Shown: one piece after another, positions 1 to 7,560 of the stretch | Position numbering within the stretch: the stretch's first letter is position 1 | Layout of the letters: the number at the start of each line of letters is the position of its first letter | Source of the DNA: Clostridium sp. UBA1056 | GTDB taxonomy: Bacteria > Bacillota > Clostridia > Clostridiales > Clostridiaceae | Reading direction: 5' to 3' | NCBI GenBank assembly: GCA_002316385.1 | Contig: DCDL01000061.1 | Location: 89,917-99,560 of the forward strand | DNA: 9,644 bases | Notes under the pieces: generated by a model | Told to the model about the DNA's origin: nothing | The model's input: the letters and a program-made list of their open reading frames with translations, nothing else | Databases searched by the model: none | Position numbers and translations under genes: made by a program

Positions 1-90
1 TTCCTTGTCTAACTCAAAATATACTTCCCATCTTTGACTTATTATTTATTTTCAGATGCCTAAATTAAAAAAGCTAAGGGATGTGTAGTT

Positions 91-2565
91 TTGAAAGAAA
101 CAATAAAGGAAATTTTAGAGAAATATTATGGCTATAAAAGCTTTAGACCAGGTCAGGAGCAGGTTATAGAATCTATTTTAAAGAGAGAGGATGCATTAAC
201 TATAATGTCTACAGGTAGTGGTAAATCTATATGTTATCAAGTACCTGCTCTAATTCTTCAGGGGTTAACTATAGTAATTTCACCTTTAATTTCTCTTATG
301 AAGGATCAAGTAGATGCCATAAAGGAGATGGGTATACCTTGTAGTTATATAAATAGTTCTTTAAGTAGTGAAGAGTTTAATGAAGTTTTAAATGGAATAA
401 AGGAAGAAAAATATAAGATACTTTATATAGCCCCAGAACGATTAGATAATATAGAATTTTATACTGTAATTTCAAGAATTCCTATTAGTCAAATAGCTAT
501 AGATGAGGCACATTGTGTTTCTCAATGGGGGCATGATTTTAGAGCTAGCTATAAAAGAATTGCAGGGTTTATAGAAAGGCTCAGGGTAAGACCTATAGTT
601 ACAGCCTTTACTGCTACAGCTTCTAAAGAAGTAAGACAGGATATAGTAAAGCTTCTAAAGCTTCAAAGCCCTAAAATATTTATAACTGGCTTTGATAGGG
701 AAAACTTATCTATAAATATAGTTAAATCTGAAAATAAGAAGAAATATCTTCTTAAATTTATGGAAGATAATAAGGAGAACTCAGGTATTATATATGGAGC
801 CACTAGAAAGGAAGTAGACAATATTTATAGAGAACTTTTTAGTAAGGGATATAATATAGCTAGGTATCATGCAGGCTTATCTGATGAGGAAAGAAAGCAG
901 AATCAAGAAGATTTTATTTATGATAGAGTTAAAATTATGGTAGCTACTAATGCCTTTGGGATGGGAATAGATAAGTCGAATATTAGGTATGTGGTACACT
1001 ATAATATGCCTAAGAATATAGAAGGATATTATCAAGAGATTGGAAGAGCAGGGAGAGATGGAGAAAAAAGTCAATGTGTTTTATTATTTTCTCCAGGAGA
1101 TATTCATGTTCAAAAGTACTTAATAGAGATGAGCATAGAAAATCCAGAGAGAAAAAATAATCAATATAAAGCCCTTCAGCAAATGGTGGATTTCGTTTAT
1201 AGTAATGGTTGCTATAGAAAATATATTCTAAATTACTTTGGAGAAAGTTATGACGAGGAGTGTAATAACTGTAGTAATTGTTTAAATCAAGGTGAGATAG
1301 TTGATAAAACTGTGGATGCTCAAAAGGTACTGTCTTGTATATATAGGATGAAGAGAAACTTTGGTTCTACTATGTTAATAGATGTACTTAGAGGTTCTAA
1401 GAATAAGAAGGTTACAAGCCTTGATTTTCATCAATTGTCTACTTATGGAATTATGAAGGATTACTCCAGTGAAGAGCTAAAAAACTTTATAAATACTTTG
1501 ATTTCTCATAGCTATATAAGTCAAATAGAAGGAGCCTATCCTGTTCTTGCTTTAAATAATAAATCCATGGCAGTGCTTAGAGGTCAGGAAGTAGTCCATT
1601 TTAAAGAATTTAAAGTAAAGGTTAATGTAGAAGTAAGAAATGAGCTCTTTGATATATTAAGAGAACTTAGATATAATATGGCGAAGAATGCTGGAATTCC
1701 TCCATATATTATTTTTAGTGATGGAACTCTTAGAGAAATGAGTATTAAATATCCTGTAAAAAAGGAAGAGTTTTTAAATATATCTGGAGTAGGAGAAACT
1801 AAGTATAGTAAGTATGGTAAGGAGTTTCAGGAAGCAATTATAGAGTATGCTAAAGCAAATAATTTAGATGTAGCAGATAAGAATAAAATTGATAAAGGAT
1901 ATGAAGAAGCTAGTGTAACTAAAGCAGAAGAAGTACATAGCTCTAATAAAAACTCAGAAGATTTTTATGTAAATACAGATAAAAAACTATTTGAAAAATT
2001 AGTGTTATTAAGGCAAGAGATAAGTAAAAGGGAAGGCACTTTAGCACAAAATACCATTGCAAAGAATACTCTTAAGGAGATAAGTGGAAGATATCCTAGA
2101 ACAGTGGAAGATTTAAAGGATATAGGCGGTATGGGTCCAAAGAAGATAGAAAGATATGGAGTAGCTTTAATTGAAGCAGTGAATATATATATAGAAGAGG
2201 AAGGGATAAATCCTAAATGGGAAGAGAAAAAGAAAAGAAGATTAGTTATAGATGGAGATGAAAGAAAGAATAAAGAAATAGCCTTAGACATGTTAAATGA
2301 AGAGATTGCAATTGAGGATATAGCAGAAGAAATAGAAGTATCCATTTCAACCATATTAGGCTATGTGACAGAATATATATCAGAGTATGGAAGACCTAAA
2401 TTTTCTCTTAATTTAAATAGATTTTTTAATGAGAGTGAAGAAAAATCTATAATGGAAGTTTGTGAAAGAGTAGGTTATGATAAGGTAAGTCAAGTGAAGG
2501 CACAGTTACCTGATACAATTAAGTACGAAACTATAAGAGCTGTTATACTTAAGAATTACTTTTAA
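91..2565 (+). CDS. recQ: ATP-dependent DNA helicase RecQ
   Basis: This is a superfamily 2 DNA helicase that unwinds DNA 3'-5' in recombination and fork repair. The 824-residue protein shows Walker A (GSGKS, residues 42-46), a DEAH box (138-141), motif III (TAFTATA, 171-177), and motifs V and VI (ATNAFGMGIDK 285-295; QEIGRAGRDG 315-324). The RecQ zinc site follows as C374, C391, C394 and C397. A winged-helix RQC region covers about 402-500. Two HRDC domains lie at about 512-590 and 630-705, and a C-terminal block at about 725-820 looks like the HTH_40 domain seen in Firmicute RecQ proteins. It is longer than E. coli RecQ (about 610 residues) because of the extra HRDC and HTH parts. The start is TTG at 91, chosen because AAGGG (76-80) sits ten bases upstream and the protein begins as RecQ family members do. 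It is followed after 12 bases by dapF, probably cotranscribed. No frameshift is visible. Confidence 0.96.
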   Translation: MKETIKEILEKYYGYKSFRPGQEQVIESILKREDALTIMSTGSGKSICYQVPALILQGLTIVISPLISLMKDQVDAIKEMGIPCSYINSSLSSEEFNEVLNGIKEEKYKILYIAPERLDNIEFYTVISRIPISQIAIDEAHCVSQWGHDFRASYKRIAGFIERLRVRPIVTAFTATASKEVRQDIVKLLKLQSPKIFITGFDRENLSINIVKSENKKKYLLKFMEDNKENSGIIYGATRKEVDNIYRELFSKGYNIARYHAGLSDEERKQNQEDFIYDRVKIMVATNAFGMGIDKSNIRYVVHYNMPKNIEGYYQEIGRAGRDGEKSQCVLLFSPGDIHVQKYLIEMSIENPERKNNQYKALQQMVDFVYSNGCYRKYILNYFGESYDEECNNCSNCLNQGEIVDKTVDAQKVLSCIYRMKRNFGSTMLIDVLRGSKNKKVTSLDFHQLSTYGIMKDYSSEELKNFINTLISHSYISQIEGAYPVLALNNKSMAVLRGQEVVHFKEFKVKVNVEVRNELFDILRELRYNMAKNAGIPPYIIFSDGTLREMSIKYPVKKEEFLNISGVGETKYSKYGKEFQEAIIEYAKANNLDVADKNKIDKGYEEASVTKAEEVHSSNKNSEDFYVNTDKKLFEKLVLLRQEISKREGTLAQNTIAKNTLKEISGRYPRTVEDLKDIGGMGPKKIERYGVALIEAVNIYIEEEGINPKWEEKKKRRLVIDGDERKNKEIALDMLNEEIAIEDIAEEIEVSISTILGYVTEYISEYGRPKFSLNLNRFFNESEEKSIMEVCERVGYDKVSQVKAQLPDTIKYETIRAVILKNYF

Positions 2566-2577
2566 AAGGAGACTATT

Positions 2578-3405
2578 ATGGACGTTTTAAAATTTGTAAA
2601 GATGCAAGGTGCGGGGAATAACTTTGTAGTATTTGAAGATATGGAAAAAAAATACAAGGATTTAAGCAACTTAGCTAAAAAGCTATGTGATAGAAATTTT
2701 GGTATAGGTGGAGATGGAATATTAGTAGTAAGAAAAAGTGAAATTGCTGATATTCAAATGATTATAATAAATAGTGATGGCTCATATGCTGGTATGTGTG
2801 GAAATGGAATAAGGTGTTTTGGTAAATATGTATATGAAAATAATATAGTAAATAAACCTAGCTTTACTGTAGAAACAGGAGATGGAATAAAGGTCTGTGA
2901 TCTAATAATCAAGGATGGAATGGTTGAATCTACTAAGATTAATATGGGAAGAGAAAACTTCAATCCAAAGTATATTCCAGCTTTAATGGAAGAAGAAATC
3001 ATTGAAAAAGACATATGCGTTAATGACAAGCATTATAGAATAAGTTCATTATTATTAGGAGTTCCTCATACTATACTTCTGACTAAGGATGGAGAATTTT
3101 GTGTTGAAGAAGGAGCAGCTATAGAAAAGCATGAACTATTTCCACAGGGAACTAATGTTAACTTTTGTAGAGTTGTAAATAGAAAAGAAATAAAGGTAAA
3201 TACCTGGGAAAGAGGTGCAGGTCCAACTCTTGCATGTGGAACAGGGTGTTGCTCTTCAGTAGTACTTTGTAACAAGTTGAATTTAGTAGATAAGGCGGTA
3301 AAAGTCATTGTACCAGGAGGTATTTTAATAGTAGAAATCACTGATGAAGGTATAATGATGACTGGACCAGCGAAGAATGTATTTAGGGGAAAAATGGAAA
3401 TATAA
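2578..3405 (+). CDS. dapF: Diaminopimelate epimerase (DapF)
   Basis: The protein is a cofactor-independent, two-cysteine racemase that converts LL- to meso-diaminopimelate in the cytosol, for lysine and peptidoglycan synthesis. At 275 residues it has the family's usual length. The two catalytic cysteines are visible: C74 in MCGNGIRC and C220 in ACGTG. The substrate-binding ERGAG motif is at 211-215 and the N-terminal GAGNNF motif at 11-16. AAAAGGAG (2564-2571) lies six bases before the ATG, so this start is firm. It follows recQ after 12 bases and ends just before a strong terminator, so it is the last gene of that unit. Two positions depart from the textbook enzyme: GVPHT (161-165) where GNPH is usual, and GAGPT where GxGET is usual. 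These may be clostridial variation. A DapF-like racemase with another substrate is the main alternative. Confidence 0.92.
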   Translation: MDVLKFVKMQGAGNNFVVFEDMEKKYKDLSNLAKKLCDRNFGIGGDGILVVRKSEIADIQMIIINSDGSYAGMCGNGIRCFGKYVYENNIVNKPSFTVETGDGIKVCDLIIKDGMVESTKINMGRENFNPKYIPALMEEEIIEKDICVNDKHYRISSLLLGVPHTILLTKDGEFCVEEGAAIEKHELFPQGTNVNFCRVVNRKEIKVNTWERGAGPTLACGTGCCSSVVLCNKLNLVDKAVKVIVPGGILIVEITDEGIMMTGPAKNVFRGKMEI

Positions 3406-3415
3406 TCAATAATAA

Positions 3416-3464
3416 GGAGATATCTCATAACTAATTAAATTATTTTGAGATATCTCCATTTTTT
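3416..3464 (+). terminator. Rho-independent terminator after dapF
   Basis: A perfect 12-base inverted repeat (GGAGATATCTCA at 3416-3427 and TGAGATATCTCC at 3446-3457) encloses an 18-base AT-rich loop. It is followed at once by a run of six T (3459-3464) after a single A. It begins 11 bases after the dapF stop, so it should end the recQ-dapF transcript and insulate the pilus operon. Each arm contains the ten-base palindrome GAGATATCTC. No matching T-run stands on the other side, so it should act mainly on + strand transcription. Confidence 0.9.
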
Positions 3465-3482
3465 ATTTATTTAAAGGACTAA

Positions 3483-3510
3483 ATTACAAATAAATGGTAA
3501 TAATTATATC
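3483..3510 (+). promoter_or_regulatory. Candidate promoter for the pilus operon
   Basis: A promoter is expected between the terminator and the GTG at 3559. The best housekeeping-type fit I see is ATTACA (3483-3488) and TATATC (3505-3510) with a 16-base spacer, each four of six to consensus. The region is so AT-rich that such matches arise easily. A sigma-H-like reading (AAAGGACTA at 3473-3481, then TGGTAATAA at 3495-3503) is an equally unproven alternative. Confidence 0.25.
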
Positions 3511-3544
3511 TAAGATAAATGATGATTTTATTGTAAACATATTT

Positions 3545-3551
3545 AAGGAGA
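3545..3551 (+). promoter_or_regulatory. Ribosome binding site deciding the GTG start of pilB
   Basis: AAGGAGA lies with a seven-base gap before GTG at 3559. No in-frame ATG with a comparable site is near. This fixes the non-ATG start of the first gene of the operon. Confidence 0.75.
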
Positions 3552-3558
3552 GAAACTA

Positions 3559-5064
3559 GTGATCAAAAAAATAGATTTAGATACTACATCAATAAATACG
3601 AAAGCTATGTCTGTACTTTCTAAAGAGCTATGTGAAGAGTATAGCATATTCCCATATGATATTAGAGATGATGAGATTTACTTAGCTACATTTAAAGAGC
3701 ATACCTATGAAGAGATTAATAGATTAAAATTTATTATAAAGAAAAAGGTTGTATTAAATTTATGTACCATAGAACAGTTCAATATTTATCTAAATAAATA
3801 CTATGAAGAAATTTATAGAAAACAAATAGTGAAAGAATTTAAAGGTGAAGAGTACGGCAGAAAAGAGATAGATAAGGAAGTAAAGGGACCTATCATATCA
3901 CTAGTTGATTCAATTTTTAGAGAGGGAATAGAAAAGGGTGCCAGTGATATTCATATAGAGCCACGGAAGGATACTATTACTGTTAGATATAGAATTGATG
4001 GAGTTTTAAATATTTTTAGTACTTTACCTAAAAGTCTTTATGAAGTCATAGCTACAAGAATAAAGGTAATGGCTAACATGGATATTACTAATAAATACAT
4101 TCCAGAAGATGGTGAAATAAGTATTAAAGTAAAGTCTCATCCTTATGATTTAAGAATATCTACTATGCCTACTGTAAATGGAGAAAAATTTGTAATAAGG
4201 ATATTACAAAGAAATGCCTCTCTTTTAAATATAAATAAATTAGGCTTTACGCAAAAGGACTATATGTTATTAAAAAATATATTAAAGTTTAAGCAAGGAT
4301 TGATTATAATTACAGGTCCCACAGGAAGTGGAAAGACTACAACATTATACTCCATGATAAATGAGTTAAATGAAAAATATAGAAATATAGTTACCGTAGA
4401 AAAACCAGTAGAATGTGAAGTGGAAGGTATAAATCAAGTTTCTATAGGTGAAGGAAGTGCTAATTACGGAAATATATTGAAGGCAGTATTAAGACAAGAC
4501 CCAGATGTGATAATGGTAGGTGAGATTATAGATAAGGAAACCGCTGAAGTTGCTATAAGAGCATCTTTAACAGGGCACCTAGTACTAACTACTTTACATA
4601 CTAATGATGCAAGTAGTGCTATAAATAGACTAACGAATATGGGAATAGATGAAGATATAATTAAAACCTCCCTTGTACTTGTAATGGCTCAAAGATTAAC
4701 AAGACTTATATGTGGAGGATGTAAAGTTAAGTATAAATTATCTAAAGAAGAAAAGAATATTATGTCAGTAGATAACATTGATGAAGCATATAAAGGTAAT
4801 GGATGTATTAAATGCAACAATACAGGATATAGTGGAAGAACAGTGGCTTATGAAATTATGATTATAGGTAAAAAGTTGAGGGAGTATATGGGAAATAGTG
4901 ATAGTGATATTCTAAGAAGGGTAGCCATTGAAGAAGGTATGATTACCATGGATGAATATTTTAAAAAGTTAGTAGTGGATGGAAGTACTACAGTAGAAGA
5001 ATATTATGGTAATATGCAGGTTTATAATATTGAAAAAGCCTTAGGAGTAGATTATGGAATATAA
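3559..5064 (+). CDS. pilB: Type IV pilus / type II secretion assembly ATPase PilB (GspE family)
   Basis: This is the cytoplasmic hexameric ATPase that powers insertion of pilin subunits through the PilC platform. The 501 residues comprise an N-terminal MshEN/T2SSE-N-like region (about 10-85), the ASDIHIEP motif (128-135) opening the second domain, and the core ATPase. Walker A is GPTGSGKT (253-260, K259), Walker B has LRQDPD then E322, and the His box holds TGH (338-340) and TLHTND (345-350). A zinc-binding four-cysteine site (C385, C388, C416, C419) is typical of PilB/GspE and absent from the retraction ATPase PilT, which argues for the assembly motor. Two conserved spots are changed: the Asp box reads VEKPVE (280-285) where EDP is usual, and Walker B reads GEIID where GEIRD is usual. 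It is first in the operon, with a GTG start, and its end overlaps pilC by 11 bases. ComGA is the competence counterpart, but the pilMNO-like genes downstream favour the pilus reading. Confidence 0.93.
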   Translation: MIKKIDLDTTSINTKAMSVLSKELCEEYSIFPYDIRDDEIYLATFKEHTYEEINRLKFIIKKKVVLNLCTIEQFNIYLNKYYEEIYRKQIVKEFKGEEYGRKEIDKEVKGPIISLVDSIFREGIEKGASDIHIEPRKDTITVRYRIDGVLNIFSTLPKSLYEVIATRIKVMANMDITNKYIPEDGEISIKVKSHPYDLRISTMPTVNGEKFVIRILQRNASLLNINKLGFTQKDYMLLKNILKFKQGLIIITGPTGSGKTTTLYSMINELNEKYRNIVTVEKPVECEVEGINQVSIGEGSANYGNILKAVLRQDPDVIMVGEIIDKETAEVAIRASLTGHLVLTTLHTNDASSAINRLTNMGIDEDIIKTSLVLVMAQRLTRLICGGCKVKYKLSKEEKNIMSVDNIDEAYKGNGCIKCNNTGYSGRTVAYEIMIIGKKLREYMGNSDSDILRRVAIEEGMITMDEYFKKLVVDGSTTVEEYYGNMQVYNIEKALGVDYGI

Positions 5065-6250
5065 ATATAAAGGGGTAAATAAAAAGGGTAAAATCGTATC
5101 AGGAAAAATTTTAGTAGAAAATCATTGGACATTATTTGAAAAGTTAAAGAAAGAAGAAATTTATTGTATTAAATATAGAGAAATTGGTAAGGAAAGAACT
5201 GATTTAATAAAGAGAAAAATTTCAGAAAAAAACTTATCAGCCTTTTGTAGAAACCTAAAAAATAATTTGAAGGCAGGAATTCCTTTAATTAATGCTTTAA
5301 ATTTAATAGAAGAACATATAGGTAATAAAGGGTTAAGTAAAGTTATAAAACAAACTATAAACAACATAAAAAGCGGATTATCCTTTACAGACAGCCTAGA
5401 GAAATTTAAAGATATATTTCCAGAATTTTTTATAACTTTAATTCACTTTGGTGAAGAAAGCGGTAGATTACAGCAAATATTAGAATTCATGGAGAAATAT
5501 TATATGAAGGAGTACAAGAGGAAAAAGAAGATTATTACTGTAAGTATCTATCCTATAGTATTGTTTATATTTACATTAATCATGGGTATGATTGCAATTT
5601 GTAAGCTAATACCAACATTTTTTGCTTCTATGAATATTGAGAATATGGAACTTCCTTATATAACAAAAGTATATCTAGGATTATCGGAAGGATTAAATAG
5701 AATAGGCCTATTTATTATACCTGTAGGAATAGGAATTTTTATAGGAGGAAGCCTTTTTTATGATTATTTAAAGAAAAAGGGTGTAATATATAATTTTAAA
5801 TATAGAAATCCATTAATGAAAAGGTTAGAGATAAACAGATTTTGCTGTAAATTTACAATGGCTCTTTCTATGATGATAGAAAGTGGAATTGACATAAAGT
5901 CTTCTTTAATTTTATTAAGGAATTGTGAAAATGCGACTTATATTGCAGAGCGTTTAGATAGGTGTATTGAAGGGCTAGAAAAGGGTGATAGCCTTTATGA
6001 AGGAATGAAAAAGTGTGATATATTCTCAAGATATTTTTTATCTACAATACATATAGGAGAAATTAATGGAAGTATTGAAGAAGTTTTGTATTCTTGCAAT
6101 GAAGTTTTTGAAGAAGAGCTTCAAGGAAGATTAGATAGAATGACATCTTTAGCAGAGCCACTACTCATAGTTTTTGTAGGTATATTTATAGGATCTATTA
6201 TTATGGCGATTATGTTACCATTATTTAGTATGTACAATACACAATTTTAA
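5054..6250 (+). CDS. pilC: Type IV pilus inner-membrane platform protein PilC (GspF family)
   Basis: This polytopic membrane protein receives the PilB motor and assembles pilins. The 398 residues match the family's usual length of about 400. Two T2SSF repeats are visible at about 59-182 and 262-385, with repeat motifs GEESGRL (133-139) and GEINGSI (335-341). Hydrophobic segments lie at about 161-189, 214-236 and 369-392, the last following the typical EPLLI turn. The N-terminal YKYKGVNKKGK stretch is also typical of the family. The ATG lies inside the last codons of pilB, with AGGAG (5043-5047) six bases upstream, so translation is probably coupled to pilB. ComGB of competence systems is the close alternative name. 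Confidence 0.93.
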   Translation: MEYKYKGVNKKGKIVSGKILVENHWTLFEKLKKEEIYCIKYREIGKERTDLIKRKISEKNLSAFCRNLKNNLKAGIPLINALNLIEEHIGNKGLSKVIKQTINNIKSGLSFTDSLEKFKDIFPEFFITLIHFGEESGRLQQILEFMEKYYMKEYKRKKKIITVSIYPIVLFIFTLIMGMIAICKLIPTFFASMNIENMELPYITKVYLGLSEGLNRIGLFIIPVGIGIFIGGSLFYDYLKKKGVIYNFKYRNPLMKRLEINRFCCKFTMALSMMIESGIDIKSSLILLRNCENATYIAERLDRCIEGLEKGDSLYEGMKKCDIFSRYFLSTIHIGEINGSIEEVLYSCNEVFEEELQGRLDRMTSLAEPLLIVFVGIFIGSIIMAIMLPLFSMYNTQF

Positions 6251-6268
6251 GATCAAAAGGTAAAAACT

Positions 6269-6712
6269 ATGAAGAAAAAAGGATTTACACTAATAGAATT
6301 AATAGTTGTATTAGGGATATTATCTATAGTCACATTTACTATATATCCATATATAAATTCATATGAAGAAAAGAAGTTAGCTATGGAAATGGAGCAAGGA
6401 GTTAATGGAGTAATTGAATTTATTAATAGTTGCAAAATATATGCAAGAAATAATTATAATAAAACGCAATTAACTAGACTAGTTATAGAGAGTAAAAGGT
6501 TAGCCTTATATCATGGAACTAAAAAAGTATACAGCTATACATTGCCAGATTCTTTGCGTATACACATAGAGAATGATTCCAGTGCAACTATATTATTAGA
6601 TATTAATGGTAATACATCTTTAGGAAGAACTATTAATTTATATAATTTAAAAGGAAAGCGAGAGTCTATAACTATAAAGGTAGGAACAGATTATGTTAGT
6701 AAGAAAAAATAA
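6269..6712 (+). CDS. Pseudopilin, GspH/FimT/ComGD-like
   Basis: This is a type IV prepilin of 147 residues. The leader MKKKG is followed by FTLIE, so the prepilin peptidase should cut after G5 and methylate F6. Glu10 becomes mature Glu5, needed for docking between subunits. A hydrophobic helix of about 20 residues follows, with a proline at mature position 22 as in many type IV pilins. The C-terminal part carries the pattern DINGNTSLGRTINLY (about 111-125), like the beta-rich end of GspH/FimT minor pseudopilins, so I read it as the H-type tip subunit and not the major pilin. AAAAGG (6255-6260) lies eight bases before the ATG. It starts 18 bases after pilC and overlaps the next gene by 20 bases. 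That it is the main shaft subunit cannot be excluded. Confidence 0.88.
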   Translation: MKKKGFTLIELIVVLGILSIVTFTIYPYINSYEEKKLAMEMEQGVNGVIEFINSCKIYARNNYNKTQLTRLVIESKRLALYHGTKKVYSYTLPDSLRIHIENDSSATILLDINGNTSLGRTINLYNLKGKRESITIKVGTDYVSKKK

Positions 6713-7136
6713 AGGAAATACATTAATAGAAACCATAGTAAGTATGTTAATACTAACATCTATCTTAATAGGAGTATTTAATTTTTATAGAGTTATGAGA
6801 ATAAGTGAAGCAGAAGAAATAAAGGAAATGAAGGCTGTTTATCAAATTGATGCAGTAAAAAAGCTGATTCTATGTAACATGTCCTATGATGAAGTACAAG
6901 ATGAGTTAGTTAAGAAGAAGAAATTTATAAGTAGTAGTGATTTGATGGAAGAAAACTTAGGTAGAGTAGATATAAAAGATATTATGAAGAGCAAAGAGGA
7001 AGGGTACCCTCTTATCATGTTAACGGGAGATGAGGAAATTAGTAAAGAAATTATAAAAATAAAAATTTTATATAGGTTTCAAAGTGGAAGGGAAGTAAGT
7101 AATGAATTTTATAAGGGAAACTATGAAAAAATCTAA
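6693..7136 (+). CDS. Pseudopilin, GspI/PilV-like minor subunit
   Basis: This 147-residue protein has a class III prepilin leader: basic residues, then G8 followed by NTLIE and a hydrophobic helix to about residue 28. Glu13 is the conserved mature Glu5. The residue right after the cut is Asn, not the usual Phe or Met. The rest is rich in Lys and Glu and has no recognisable domain. Placement as second of the H-I-J-K series suggests a GspI/PilV role at the filament tip; this rests on order and leader, not on clear family sequence. AGGA (6682-6685) is seven bases before the ATG, which lies 20 bases inside the previous gene. Confidence 0.82.
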   Translation: MLVRKNKGNTLIETIVSMLILTSILIGVFNFYRVMRISEAEEIKEMKAVYQIDAVKKLILCNMSYDEVQDELVKKKKFISSSDLMEENLGRVDIKDIMKSKEEGYPLIMLTGDEEISKEIIKIKILYRFQSGREVSNEFYKGNYEKI

Positions 7137-7560
7137 AGGAGTTACTCTATTAGAATTAATAGTAGCCTTAAGTATTTCTTCATTAATAATTACAGTTGTT
7201 GTTACTAGCTATGGACTTTTTATGAAAACCTATAAAGAAAAAGTTTATTATTCTAGTGAGATTACAGGAGTTTATGAAGCACTTATGTATATTGATCATC
7301 ATGTTAACTATAGTGGGGAAGGCTGCTTATTTAGAGATGGAGATATAGTTATTCCTACATCTATAGGAGAGGATTATGTTTCCTTAGATGGAGATGAACT
7401 TAGAGTTTTTTATAAAAATAAAGCTGGTATAGGACACACTTATCAGCCTCTATTGTATGGAGTGAAAGAATTTTCAATAATAGAAAATGGAAAGGTTCTA
7501 TTCATAAAGATAGTTACCAATAAAGGAATTAGTGGAGAAAGAGCAATTGGAAAAATATAA
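7102..7560 (+). CDS. Pseudopilin, GspJ/PilW-like minor subunit
   Basis: The leader ends at G13 and is followed by VTLLE and a hydrophobic stretch to about residue 37, giving a prepilin with Glu at mature position 5. It is 152 residues long. Two starts are possible. The ATG at 7102 has GAAGGGA (7087-7093) eight bases upstream and a 13-residue leader. The ATG at 7123 has AAGGGA (7113-7118) four bases upstream and gives MKKSKG, a six-residue leader like its neighbours. I list the longer form, but the shorter is equally credible. The mature part contains short beta-like stretches and a Leu-Tyr-Gly-Val-Lys-Glu-Phe run (about 124-130) resembling the middle of GspJ/PilW proteins. It overlaps the previous gene by 35 bases (14 for the short start). 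Confidence 0.83.
   Translation: MNFIRETMKKSKGVTLLELIVALSISSLIITVVVTSYGLFMKTYKEKVYYSSEITGVYEALMYIDHHVNYSGEGCLFRDGDIVIPTSIGEDYVSLDGDELRVFYKNKAGIGHTYQPLLYGVKEFSIIENGKVLFIKIVTNKGISGERAIGKI

Noticed and set aside
34..66. Possible promoter for recQ (TTGACT at 34-39)
   Set aside because: The -35 box is good, but no acceptable -10 box lies at 16-18 bases; the nearest, TAAATT at 61-66, is too far.
56..88. Ten-codon open frame just upstream of recQ, possible leader peptide
   Set aside because: No ribosome site precedes its ATG, and no attenuator hairpin follows.
877..1074. Open frame on the minus strand within recQ
   Set aside because: It is antisense to conserved helicase motifs, rich in Ile/Ser/Phe as antisense shadows are in AT-rich coding DNA, and lacks a ribosome site.
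1965..2354. 129-codon minus-strand open frame within recQ
   Set aside because: It lies opposite the second HRDC and HTH regions, which are clearly coding, and its Ser/Phe/Ile-rich product looks like an antisense shadow.
3066..3428. Minus-strand open frame opposite dapF and running into the terminator
   Set aside because: It covers the DapF active-site codons on the other strand and starts inside the terminator stem, so it is not a credible gene.
6253..6435. 60-codon minus-strand open frame opposite the first pseudopilin
   Set aside because: It mirrors the prepilin leader and helix of a well-supported gene and has no independent support.
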